This document shows, piece by piece, positions 45,324 to 53,503 of a DNA stretch of 64,000 bases (position 1 is its first letter; each line of letters begins with the position of its first letter). Below the pieces are notes generated by a model. It worked only from the letters and a program-made list of their open reading frames with translations, had not been told where the DNA came from and made no database searches. Origin of the DNA: an uncultured Kiloniellaceae bacterium (lineage in GTDB: Bacteria > Pseudomonadota > Alphaproteobacteria > Kiloniellales > Kiloniellaceae). The translations under genes were made by a program, and so were the position numbers. The stretch lies in contig CANMQP010000001.1 of the NCBI GenBank assembly GCA_947500035.1, positions 62,001-126,000 on the forward strand, given 5' to 3'.

Positions 45324-45942
45324 GGAGCTCACAGATCGCCATCCCAGGCTGTTTCATGTCACGGAGCCTGGTGCATGGCCCTCTATTGAAAAGCACGGTC
45401 TCTTGTCCACCAACGCCGCTCTGGCGAAGTTTGAGGCCTCACCGGGAACAGTCGCTGCCATCGCGGCGCAGCGCCGGCCAAATTCAGTTTCGCTGACTCA
45501 TCCTGAGCATGGAACCCTCATTCTGAATGACCAGTTGCCCTTGAATGACACCGCGCTTTCGGGGTGCCTGGAGGGTGGATTGACCCCACAAGACTGGCTC
45601 AGGATATTGAATGACCGAGTCTTCTTCTGGCCGGATCAAGAGAGCCTAAACCGCTTGCTCAATGCACGAATTAACCGGCACCGAGCGCGTGACGTCCTTG
45701 TTTTCGACACGCTATCCGTCGCGCGCGTTCACTATGGACGCTTGGAACTCTCGCCGATCAATTCCGGGTCGACGATAAGAAAGCCTGCGCGGCGGGGCCC
45801 AAAAACCTTCACACCGATCAGCGCACACTCGTATTCAGATTGGCAAAGATTGCGCGGAAAACGCGACAGCGTTCGTGAAGTCACAATACGAGCCGCACTG
45901 CCAGATCCCAGTAATCACCTCATTGAAATCGTGAGCGCCTAA
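45313..45942 (+). CDS. DUF7002 family protein
   Basis: 209 aa. RHPRLFHVTEPGAWPSIEKHGLLSTNAAL, RRPNSVSLTHPEHGTLILNDQ, GLTPQDWLRILNDRVFFWPDQESLNRLLNARINR and LSPINSGSTIRKPARRG recall the conserved blocks of DUF7002 proteins. The opening H.T....WPSI...GLLS resembles the first motif of ADP-ribosyltransferase-fold proteins such as DarT and RNA 2'-phosphotransferase, but this is only a look-alike at sequence level. Overlaps the decayed PEP-mutase gene; function unknown. Confidence 0.72.
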   Translation: MTPEELTDRHPRLFHVTEPGAWPSIEKHGLLSTNAALAKFEASPGTVAAIAAQRRPNSVSLTHPEHGTLILNDQLPLNDTALSGCLEGGLTPQDWLRILNDRVFFWPDQESLNRLLNARINRHRARDVLVFDTLSVARVHYGRLELSPINSGSTIRKPARRGPKTFTPISAHSYSDWQRLRGKRDSVREVTIRAALPDPSNHLIEIVSA

Positions 45943-46264
45943 ATGCCCATTCTCGACGAGTAGATTCCAATATTGAGGTGTGCCGGTAGCCGGCCATGCG
46001 TGACGAAAACTGCAAATAATGCCTTCGCCATAGCTCTCCGATAGCGTTCCGATAGCGTTGCTGCCCGTGCGCTCTAACGACCAGTTCTGCTAAACAGTGC
46101 GCAAACGCCAAGCTGGCCTGTCGATTGTTGTTGTCGCGCTTGGGGTCGTAAGCCTGCCACTTAGGCGTGGCGCGGACGGCTTTAGGGAATCCAAGTCAAC
46201 GCTGTATGCCTGGTCTAGCCGACGTCCGAAAGGCGTAGCGGGATATCGCATAGTCAGCGGCGGA
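45943..46264. other. spacer before tRNA-Ser
   Basis: 322 bp without a supported gene. The first 100 bp resemble part of the 43.26-43.35 kb spacer; the rest shows nothing recognisable. Confidence 0.45.
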
Positions 46265-46355
46265 TGGCGGAGAGAGAGGGATTCGAACCCTCGATACGCG
46301 ATTAACGTATACTCCCTTAGCAGGGGAGCGCCTTCAGCCACTCGGCCATCTCTCC
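46265..46355 (-). tRNA. tRNA-Ser(GCU)
   Basis: On the minus strand GGAGAGATGGCCGAGTGGCT starts the gene. The 7-bp acceptor GGAGAGA/TCTCTCC, anticodon loop CTGCTAA (anticodon GCT), long class II variable arm and T-arm GAGGG-TTCGAAT-CCCTC are all present. The CCA end is encoded (46265-46267), making 91 nt. Confidence 0.96.
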
Positions 46356-46543
46356 ATTCGCGCGAAGCGGCTGAATATCTATGGTTTTTGCGGGCCGATG
46401 TAAATCGAAAAATCAAGCTTTGCGAAGATCGGCGGGAAACTGGGCGATCCTTAAGTTGTAAGCTGCGGGACTTAAGTCTTTACCCTTACGTCCGCCCTCT
46501 TCACCCTGCCCCCTTCAAAGAAGGTGACGCGGCACCTTCAGGG

Positions 46544-47233
46544 CTAGAGAAGACTGCCGGCGAGAGCTTCGGTCAACTGCGGCCCTTCGTTCCGCACATT
46601 CCCCACATCCGGACCGACACGCCGGGCCTCCAGCAATTGGCTCGGGTATTGACCCGCGACCTTAAGGGCATCGGGCACATCGGCCATCAACCAGGTCTCA
46701 TAATCCTCCGGCTGAAGAATGACCGGCATACGCTTGTAGATATCAGCCATCACCTCGTTCGCAGCGGTCGTCAGAATGGTAAAGCTATAAAAATCAACCG
46801 CCTCTCCCCTCGACGTCCCGCGCCAGGCCGTCCATAGCCCGGCCATGAAGAACAGCCGGCCATCCTGCTCCTTGATCATCCAAGGCCGTCCCTTACCCTG
46901 CCATTCATAGAAAAACACGGCCGGTATCAGGCAACGCTGGGATTTCAGTGGGCCACGATAGCTGGCCTTATCCATCACCTCTTCGGATTTGGCATTGAAG
47001 GTCGCAAATTTGAGCTCCTCGAGGGGCTTATGAAACCACTCAGGCACCAGACCAAACCGGGCCATGGCGCAACGCACCTCATGCCGGTCGCTCAGCACGA
47101 CGGGCGCGAGCTGCGTCGGCGCAATGTTATAGCGCGGCTCCAGATCGAACGCCGGCACGTCCAGCCCCGTCAAACCGAGAGCATCAACGACTTCTTTCCA
47201 TGTCAGGCGGGCAATTCCATAACGTCCACACAT
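46544..47233 (-). CDS. SOS-response-associated peptidase family (SRAP; YedK/HMCES-like)
   Basis: Shields abasic sites in single-stranded DNA by a thiazolidine crosslink through Cys2; 229 aa. MCGRYGI supplies Cys2, FATFNAKSEEV the active-site Asn, and RCLIPAVFFYEWQ the Glu. The last conserved motif, normally IH.RMPVIL with the catalytic His, reads IYKRMPVIL: Tyr replaces His. An SOS box (47272-47286) lies between this gene and the divergent small ORF, so LexA control is likely. Confidence 0.9.
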   Translation of the reverse strand: MCGRYGIARLTWKEVVDALGLTGLDVPAFDLEPRYNIAPTQLAPVVLSDRHEVRCAMARFGLVPEWFHKPLEELKFATFNAKSEEVMDKASYRGPLKSQRCLIPAVFFYEWQGKGRPWMIKEQDGRLFFMAGLWTAWRGTSRGEAVDFYSFTILTTAANEVMADIYKRMPVILQPEDYETWLMADVPDALKVAGQYPSQLLEARRVGPDVGNVRNEGPQLTEALAGSLL

Positions 47234-47271
47234 GCATTCAGTTTACAGGAAATCGGCAATAAATCCACATT

Positions 47272-47286
47272 GTTCTCTTTTTGTTC
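47272..47286. promoter_or_regulatory. LexA (SOS) box GTTC-N7-GTTC
   Basis: GTTCTCTTTTTGTTC is an exact match to the alphaproteobacterial LexA direct-repeat operator GTTC-N7-GTTC. It lies 39 bp from the SRAP start and 19 bp from the divergent 64-aa ORF, so one LexA site may control both. Confidence 0.82.
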
Positions 47287-47304
47287 TTATACTAATGTCT
47301 CGGC

Positions 47305-47499
47305 ATGTTCGATGAAATCTCCAGCAAAATCACCCGGGCGCTCAAAAGATCGCGGGTTCTCGTCAGAGTAAAGGGCCAGGATCCCGACACAGGCTACCGC
47401 GTCGCCGCCAAATACGTGCTGGAGGAGCTGGAGCGATCTTACGAGATCCGCAGACGGGGTATTGCCCCGGGCCACAAGACGCCGGAGAACGAAAAGTAG
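47305..47499 (+). CDS. small basic protein, possibly SOS-regulated
   Basis: 64 aa, MFDEISSKITRALKRSRVLV...YRVAAKYVLEELERSYEIRR. No family recognised. Rich in Lys/Arg (about a quarter) and predicted mainly helical. No strong Shine-Dalgarno, so coding status is likely but not certain; the case for it is its divergent place across an SOS box and a coherent amphipathic sequence. It has no obvious membrane helix, unlike known SOS division inhibitors such as SidA. Confidence 0.5.
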   Translation: MFDEISSKITRALKRSRVLVRVKGQDPDTGYRVAAKYVLEELERSYEIRRRGIAPGHKTPENEK

Positions 47500-47583
47500 C
47501 AAACGCCTGGGTGGAATCCGTTCCAGAGAACAGAGGATCTGTGGAACCGGAAGTCCAAAAAGTCCGGTTTCAAATTCAAGGAA

Positions 47584-48009
47584 TTAGGGGAACTCGACCA
47601 CACGCCAGTAGTGGTCAATAAATTTCATCGCGTCTGTGAAGCTGTTCGCCACGTTGGACTTCACAATATAGCCCGCCACATGCTTTTCATAGGCTGAGAG
47701 CCGGTCGCGGTCATCTTTGGATGTGGTCATAACGAAGACCACCGATGTACTGAGTTCAGGATCGCTGCGAAGCTCCGCCAAAAACTCCAAACCGTTCATG
47801 CGCGGCATGTTGAGGTCGAGCAGAATGAGAAAAGGCGAGACGATCTTTTCGCGGTTATTCTCTCCGCGGAGATGCTCCAATGCCTCCCGGCCGTCTCTTG
47901 CGATCACCAAAGGGTTTTTAATTCGCAGCTCACGGAGCGAACGCTCAATCGCTTTTACATCGACATCATCATCCTCAACGAGGAGAAAAGTCACCGTTTT
48001 ATCTGTCAT
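47584..48009 (-). CDS. single-domain response regulator (Rcp1-like)
   Basis: 141-aa receiver domain only: acidic pocket VEDDDVD, phospho-acceptor Asp in PFLILLDLNMPRMNGLEFL, and VFVMTTSKDDRD with Thr/Lys. The long insert before the Asp (LEHLRGENNREKIVSP) is typical of Rcp1-type regulators that pair with phytochrome-like kinases. Encoded just downstream of the histidine kinase on the same strand; they probably form a pair. Confidence 0.9.
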   Translation of the reverse strand: MTDKTVTFLLVEDDDVDVKAIERSLRELRIKNPLVIARDGREALEHLRGENNREKIVSPFLILLDLNMPRMNGLEFLAELRSDPELSTSVVFVMTTSKDDRDRLSAYEKHVAGYIVKSNVANSFTDAMKFIDHYWRVVEFP

Positions 48010-48225
48010 TACACATCACACTGTCAGCAAAAGCCGGTTATCCGCCGGGAAGTTTTAAGGGAATTTTGATGAAGTGTAACGCTGATCGGCAGACATAAAC
48101 AAGCGGGCCAGCTGAATGCGCACGCAAGACGATTCGATAGCAAACGTCAACGGGATCATGTCCCACCTCGTAAAGACCGGGTGACAATACCCGAGAACGT
48201 CAGGGCATCTCTGCCAATAACCTTG

Positions 48226-50676
48226 TCAGATCGCAACTGCGACTTTGCCCATTTCCGCGCTGACACGCGACTGCCATAGCTTAGGCCAAGTGAAGACAAA
48301 GGCTGTGCCCCGCTCCTTTGCCGGATTGGACTCGATCTCGATGGAACAGCCGGCAATCTGGAGCTGCTTGTAAACAATTGCCAAGCCCATGCCGCTGCCT
48401 TCCACTTCGTCCCGTCCCTTCAGCGTTTGAAAGACACCAAATACCCGCTCGTGGAACTCGGGGTCGATACCTGGACCGTCATCCTGCACCGAGAAAACGT
48501 AGCACTCCTTTCGTTCCTCAACGCCGATGGTGATCATGCCTTCATCACGGTCGTGATGTTTGATCGCGTTAGATATGAGGTTGCGGAAGATCTGGTGCAG
48601 CGGCGCTTTGGCTGTCTCGAGAACCGGGCATTCACCCTCCAGGATCAGAGCGAAGCGCTTGCCCTGCATTACGAGGTCAAATTCACCTTCAATGGTTGAT
48701 TTGACATCAACAGTCTCGACTTTCTCTTCCGTCCGTCCGACACGGGAGAACTTCAACAGATCGTCGAGCAGAGCTTCCAGGCGGGCAATGCGCCCCCGCA
48801 GGAGCGTCATATTCTCTTGGCTTTCCCCATCCATCAAAGCCCCCATGTCAGCCTCGATCCAGGTGGCGAGGTTATCGATGCCGCGCAGTGGTGCCTTTAA
48901 ATCATGAGACGCAACATAGGCAAACTGAGCGAGCTCGGTATTGGAGCGTTTGAGCTCTTCCGACTGCAGGGCGAGCCGGGTCTCGGTCAGCTTGCGTTCG
49001 GTGATGTCCGCGATCGAGCCCACCATTCGCACCGGCTCACCGGCCTCATTCCGTGAGGCAAGTCCATTTGCTTGAAACCACAGGTACTCACCTGATTTGT
49101 GGCGCAAGCGATACTCCAGTTCAAATGACACACCATCTTCGAAATGCGCCTGCACTAAGTTGGCGACAGCACCAAGGTCATCCGGATGCACGAGGGACTT
49201 GAAAGTTTCGAAACTTGCTTCGATCTCTCCGACACCATACCCAAGCAGGCGGTAAAAATTCGGCGACCAGTACTCTTCGTTTTCCTTGATGTCGATCCAA
49301 TCCCAGATCCCAACACTTGAGCCTTCAGCGGCCAGAGAAAACCGCTCCTCACTGACACGGAGAGCTTCAGTCTGCCGCCGCAATTCCTTCTCCTGATCGC
49401 GTAGTAGGATCGAATTGTTCCGGAAGACACGCACGGCGTTCGCCAAGGCACCAAGTTCATCGCTGCCATGAACACTGATCCGGGCTTCGTGATCACCTTT
49501 AGCAAGTGCCAGCGTAGCTGAAGTCAGGGTTTCAAGCCGCCTTACGATTTGGCGGCTCACGATGAAAGTAATAATCAGTGACGAACCGATCAATGCCATC
49601 GCGACGATCACAGTCAGGAGAACGCGGCTTGAGTAAATCGCCTGGCCGGCAAAGACCGTTTCGTCCGTAATTTCCTGCTCAGCCTCTTCCAGGAGGGCTG
49701 CAGCGCGTTCATTGATACTCTCCGAAATCTCGACGATATCCTGATGGAGCCTGTCCACTCGCTGGTTCTGCTCCAGAATCTTGGCCCCGAGTTGAAAGAT
49801 GCTGCTCGCCCCGGAAAGAGTAGCGGACAGGTCCCGGAGGTCGCCGCCAATCCGGGCACGAAGGTCACTCTTCTCCAGATTCAATGTCAAACGCGTCATC
49901 GCACGGAGATCGAGGTCGATCTCAGACTTCAGGGTATTCAGGCGCTGTGTGTCACGCTCCAATAAGCTCTGATCCAGCTTGTGCACAAGCGATTCAGCGC
50001 GAAACTGCAATTCAATGAGCTGCTCGATTCCCTCGATATCGGCACCGGTTACCCGTTCGAACAATTGCAGAAACTCTTCGGTTATCTCTTGCCGCTCTCT
50101 AAGGTTTTCGCGCAGCAAGTCGCTGTTCTCGATAAATTGAGACGACGCTTCAATGACAATGGGTTGTATCGAATCAAGAATCGCTGAGACAGCTGCATAG
50201 GCCCGGTCAAGCTGCCGCCGCTGTTGTCTTTGCGCACTGATTCGCTCTACGACCTGCCGTTCCTGAGAAATGCGGTTGTCCGACAACTGCGCAACCAGAT
50301 CGTTGAGGCTGTCGACGAGCTCAATCGACGTACCGCCGCGCCGCAGGCGGCGTATGAGCGTTGGCAACTCTGTTAAACGCGCTTCAATACTGACTGTTTG
50401 ATAACTCAATTCATTTTGGGAGGTCACACTGGCGAGCGCGGACGTTGAGGTTGTAAGTACAAAAGTCTGCTGCACCAACTGCTCCGCCACAATCATCGAG
50501 GGAACGGCCTGCTCTACGATACGCCGTTGCGCGTTCTCGATAACGCTGTAACTCACGAAAGCAACGGCGGCAGCGGCAAAGGACAGCCCTGAAACCGCAT
50601 AGAATGCGATGCGCAGACGCGAACCGACACTAAGCCCTCGAAGCCGAACCCCAATCATCGATTTATTTTCGTGCAT
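48226..50676 (-). CDS. sensor histidine kinase (periplasmic helical sensor, HAMP, PAS)
   Basis: 816 aa. TM1 (about 22-44), a large all-helical periplasmic region (about 45-345; e.g. RRIVEQAVPSMIVAEQLVQQTFVLTTSTSALAS) resembling TorS-type sensors, TM2 (about 350-372), HAMP (RRLETLTSATLALAKGDHEARI), PAS/PAC (DWIDIKENEEYWSPNFYRLLGYGVGEIEASFETFKSLVHPDD), phospho-His in QFAYVASHDLKAPLRGIDN, and HATPase (QDDGPGIDPEFHERVFGVFQTLKGRDEVEGSGMGLAIVYK). Works with the Rcp1-like regulator downstream. Divergent from a solute-binding protein that may be its periplasmic input. Confidence 0.92.
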   Translation of the reverse strand: MHENKSMIGVRLRGLSVGSRLRIAFYAVSGLSFAAAAVAFVSYSVIENAQRRIVEQAVPSMIVAEQLVQQTFVLTTSTSALASVTSQNELSYQTVSIEARLTELPTLIRRLRRGGTSIELVDSLNDLVAQLSDNRISQERQVVERISAQRQQRRQLDRAYAAVSAILDSIQPIVIEASSQFIENSDLLRENLRERQEITEEFLQLFERVTGADIEGIEQLIELQFRAESLVHKLDQSLLERDTQRLNTLKSEIDLDLRAMTRLTLNLEKSDLRARIGGDLRDLSATLSGASSIFQLGAKILEQNQRVDRLHQDIVEISESINERAAALLEEAEQEITDETVFAGQAIYSSRVLLTVIVAMALIGSSLIITFIVSRQIVRRLETLTSATLALAKGDHEARISVHGSDELGALANAVRVFRNNSILLRDQEKELRRQTEALRVSEERFSLAAEGSSVGIWDWIDIKENEEYWSPNFYRLLGYGVGEIEASFETFKSLVHPDDLGAVANLVQAHFEDGVSFELEYRLRHKSGEYLWFQANGLASRNEAGEPVRMVGSIADITERKLTETRLALQSEELKRSNTELAQFAYVASHDLKAPLRGIDNLATWIEADMGALMDGESQENMTLLRGRIARLEALLDDLLKFSRVGRTEEKVETVDVKSTIEGEFDLVMQGKRFALILEGECPVLETAKAPLHQIFRNLISNAIKHHDRDEGMITIGVEERKECYVFSVQDDGPGIDPEFHERVFGVFQTLKGRDEVEGSGMGLAIVYKQLQIAGCSIEIESNPAKERGTAFVFTWPKLWQSRVSAEMGKVAVAI

Positions 50677-50774
50677 CCATTTTCATTTCACAGAATTTAC
50701 TAAAAATAGCGTAACAATTTATAAATGCCCGTTATATTATTGTATCTATCAACACATATTCTAAGAGAATTATT

Positions 50775-52262
50775 ATGGACAGTGATTCTGCTCTTGGTGG
50801 CATTTCGCGCCGAAGACTCCTTGGCTCAGGCACCAGCGCGGCACTAATCGGGTCCAGCTTGTTACTCCCACGCTCCGGCCTGCGCGCCCAGTCTACTAAA
50901 TTTTCTCTCAATCGGCTTCATACAGAAATCATGCAAAAGGCCGCATCCCTTGCAGCCGGCCGGGATGTCGAGATCGCAATCCTGCAACCTCAGGGGTCTC
51001 TGGGAAATATCGAACCATTGGGCAACACCTTCACGCGAGCGACAGGCGTTAAAATCCGCTATGTAGAAGTCGCCGTCGACGACATCAATACGCAGATGAT
51101 TATCGATACACTCTCGGGAACCGGGAGTTTCGACCTCGCGCTACCGGCCACCTTCGGTTTACCGGATCTTGTCGAGGCCGGCGCACTTTTAAACCTCGAC
51201 GATCTCGCAGAGCGCTACGCACCAGACGACTTTCAGCAGGCCGCTCTTTTTTCTGTGGGCGACTATTACAAAGACAGCCTCTATGGCTATCAAACAGACG
51301 GCGACACATATCTCATGTTCTATAACCGGCCTTGGTTAGAGAACCCGGATGAGCAGAAGCGCTTCGCGGACCAGCAGGGTTATGAGCTGAAAATTCCCGA
51401 TACCTGGGAAGAGCTCGACACCATGATGGCGTTTTTCCACCGACCGGAGGAAAAGCGATATGGTGGCGCTCTGTTCAGAACGCCCAATTATGTTGCTTGG
51501 GAATGGTGGACACGGTTCCACGCAAAAGGCTTTTGGCCCTTCACCGACAACATGGACCCGCAGATCAACAATGACGCCGGAATAGAAGTTCTGAACGAAT
51601 TGATCTCTGCCTCTAAGTACCTTTACCCGGAAGCCGCCACCAATGGGTTATTCGATAATTGGAAAACCTACGCAGAGGGACGGATCTTCTGCAACATAGG
51701 CTGGGGTGGTACGCAAAAGTTCTTGAATTCATCGGGGTCGGCCATACGCGGAAAGCTGGCATTTGGGCCGACGCCAGGTGGCATTGTGAAAGGCAGGCTC
51801 CTTCAAACACCCTACTTCAACTGGGGTTGGAACTACACGGTCTCCAGCGCAACGAAAGAGCCTGAGATCGCCTATCTCTTCGCGCTCTTTGCCTGCAGTC
51901 CGGAGATGTCGACGATCGCGGTGCAAGATAGCGATGGTTACTTCGATCCCTTCCGCGAGGAGCACTACAAAGATCCCAAAATCGTCGAAGTCTACAGCCC
52001 GGATTTTCTGGAAGCGCATCGTTCCGCCATGCGCGACAGCATTCCCGACCTCTATCTTCAGGGTCAGGGCGAATACTTTGATGCTTTGCGGGAGAATATT
52101 GTCCGGGCCGATCGGGGCGAGATAAGCAGCAGGGAAGCGCTGGACACCACGGCAAAGCAGTGGCGTAAAACCACCCGCCGGATGGGCCGGCGAAGCCAGA
52201 CAACGCAATGGAAATTTCTGAAGTCGCTTTATCCTGAAAAGATCCGCGAGTTGCTCACTTAA
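50775..52262 (+). CDS. extracellular solute-binding protein (family 1), orphan
   Basis: 495 aa. Tat-like signal (ISRRRLLGSGTSAALIGSSLLLPRSGLRAQ, about 10-40), then a type II periplasmic binding fold: IAILQPQGSLGNIEPLGNTFTRATGVKIRYVEV, MIIDTLSGTGSFDLALPATFGLPDLVEAGALLNLDD, YQTDGDTYLMFYNRPWLENP, typical of sugar/polyol ABC receptors. No permease or ATPase gene is near. It is encoded divergently from a histidine kinase with a large periplasmic domain, so a sensory rather than transport role is possible. Confidence 0.85.
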   Translation: MDSDSALGGISRRRLLGSGTSAALIGSSLLLPRSGLRAQSTKFSLNRLHTEIMQKAASLAAGRDVEIAILQPQGSLGNIEPLGNTFTRATGVKIRYVEVAVDDINTQMIIDTLSGTGSFDLALPATFGLPDLVEAGALLNLDDLAERYAPDDFQQAALFSVGDYYKDSLYGYQTDGDTYLMFYNRPWLENPDEQKRFADQQGYELKIPDTWEELDTMMAFFHRPEEKRYGGALFRTPNYVAWEWWTRFHAKGFWPFTDNMDPQINNDAGIEVLNELISASKYLYPEAATNGLFDNWKTYAEGRIFCNIGWGGTQKFLNSSGSAIRGKLAFGPTPGGIVKGRLLQTPYFNWGWNYTVSSATKEPEIAYLFALFACSPEMSTIAVQDSDGYFDPFREEHYKDPKIVEVYSPDFLEAHRSAMRDSIPDLYLQGQGEYFDALRENIVRADRGEISSREALDTTAKQWRKTTRRMGRRSQTTQWKFLKSLYPEKIRELLT

Positions 52263-52266
52263 AAAA

Positions 52267-52306
52267 CAGGGAGCGGACCGGAACCAGCAAACCGATCCGC
52301 TCCCTG
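52267..52306 (-). terminator. terminator of the porin gene (minus strand)
   Basis: Stem CAGGGAGCGGA/TCCGCTCCCTG with an 18-nt loop; read on the minus strand it is followed by T6. It lies between the convergent binding-protein and porin genes. Confidence 0.75.
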
Positions 52307-52396
52307 GGCGCTATGGCTCTAAGGAGCAACAGCGCGACGTCGCACGTTTCACCGTTTTCGCTGAGCAAGCCAAACCCAGCAAAACCCGGCAACACC

Positions 52397-53503
52397 TCAG
52401 AAGCTCAATACCAATCCCGTAACGATGCCCCAGCCTTCGTTGCTGCTGTCGGCGGCATCGCCGTCATACTCGGTCGCAAAGATCGAACCGATCACGTCGA
52501 CGCCGGGGCCGATACCGTAACTGCCGGACAGCATGACCGTGTCGTTTTCATCATCGCCATCCGTGCCGACCAGGCCTTCGACCTCGCCATGCAGGTACGA
52601 CAGACTGACGGCGGCGGAGTCCCAGGCATAGGCAACGCCGATGTCGTAGCCCTCGCCATCGAATGACGTTGCCGTATCTGTGCCGGCGCCGGCATTACCC
52701 TCGGTGTGGGCGTAGGATCCGCCGACCGTAAAGCCCGCGTAACCGAGATTGAAGCCAAGACTGTAACCCTCGGCATCGTCATCACCGCCGTTTGGTGCCG
52801 AAGCCGTCAGATAACCGGCGGCCAGAGCCACATCGACATCGCCCAGGGTTTCCACGAAGTTGACACCCACGGCAAAGCCGTTCTCGTAGAGATCATCAGC
52901 CGGTTGAGCGTTATCATCGCGTTCGAATTCGGGAATGTAGGACACGCCGACCTGAAGGCCTGAAAAACGCGGCGTGAAATAGGTGATCTTGTTGGCTTTG
53001 TCCTCGCCCAGGAACAGGAAGGTCGATTCAAAGGCCGAATCAGCGTCCGACGAAGTCGTATTTTCGATCCAGTCGGAAACATCGCCGTCGTTCAGGCCGA
53101 TACCCACGTCCGGCGCTGCGTATTGCATTATTGCTGCCGCATTGTCCCGCGAGCCGATTTCGCCGCGGCCGAAGTTTCCTTCGACGTAAGCGTAGCTCTC
53201 TGCAATCTGCTCCTCATCGTCGGTGTTGCCGTTGAGAACCACTGCCGCACCGAAGGAAATACCGTTGTCCAGCGTCGTCTCACCGCCGAATTCGACCTCG
53301 GTGTCGCTCTTTTGGTCGAAGTGATCCTGGTCCGTATCGTTATCGGCGTAGCCGAAGAACTGTTCCATATATCCGGACAGTCCGAGCTTGATCGGCTCTT
53401 CCGCTTTGGCGCCCGCCGCACCGCAGAGCACAGCGGCAAACGCAGACGCTGCAATCAGCGAAACACGGCTGGATTCGCGCAGCAATTCAATTCGAGTAGT
53501 CAA
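52397..53503 (-). CDS. outer-membrane porin (Gram-negative porin family)
   Basis: 368 aa. Signal sequence (SLIAASAFAAVLCGAAGAKA, cleaved before EEPIKLG), then a 16-strand type pattern: EEPIKLGLSGYMEQFFGYA, DTEVEFGGETTLDNGISFGAAVVLNG, YVEGNFGRGEIGSRDNAAAIMQYAAPDVG and the terminal GWGIVTGLVLSF, ending in Phe as outer-membrane proteins do. The start is taken as TTG 53503 because AAAGGA lies 7 bases upstream; the longer open frame begins at 53566 without a Shine-Dalgarno. Very acidic with many Gly/Asp loops. Confidence 0.88.
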   Translation of the reverse strand: MTTRIELLRESSRVSLIAASAFAAVLCGAAGAKAEEPIKLGLSGYMEQFFGYADNDTDQDHFDQKSDTEVEFGGETTLDNGISFGAAVVLNGNTDDEEQIAESYAYVEGNFGRGEIGSRDNAAAIMQYAAPDVGIGLNDGDVSDWIENTTSSDADSAFESTFLFLGEDKANKITYFTPRFSGLQVGVSYIPEFERDDNAQPADDLYENGFAVGVNFVETLGDVDVALAAGYLTASAPNGGDDDAEGYSLGFNLGYAGFTVGGSYAHTEGNAGAGTDTATSFDGEGYDIGVAYAWDSAAVSLSYLHGEVEGLVGTDGDDENDTVMLSGSYGIGPGVDVIGSIFATEYDGDAADSSNEGWGIVTGLVLSF

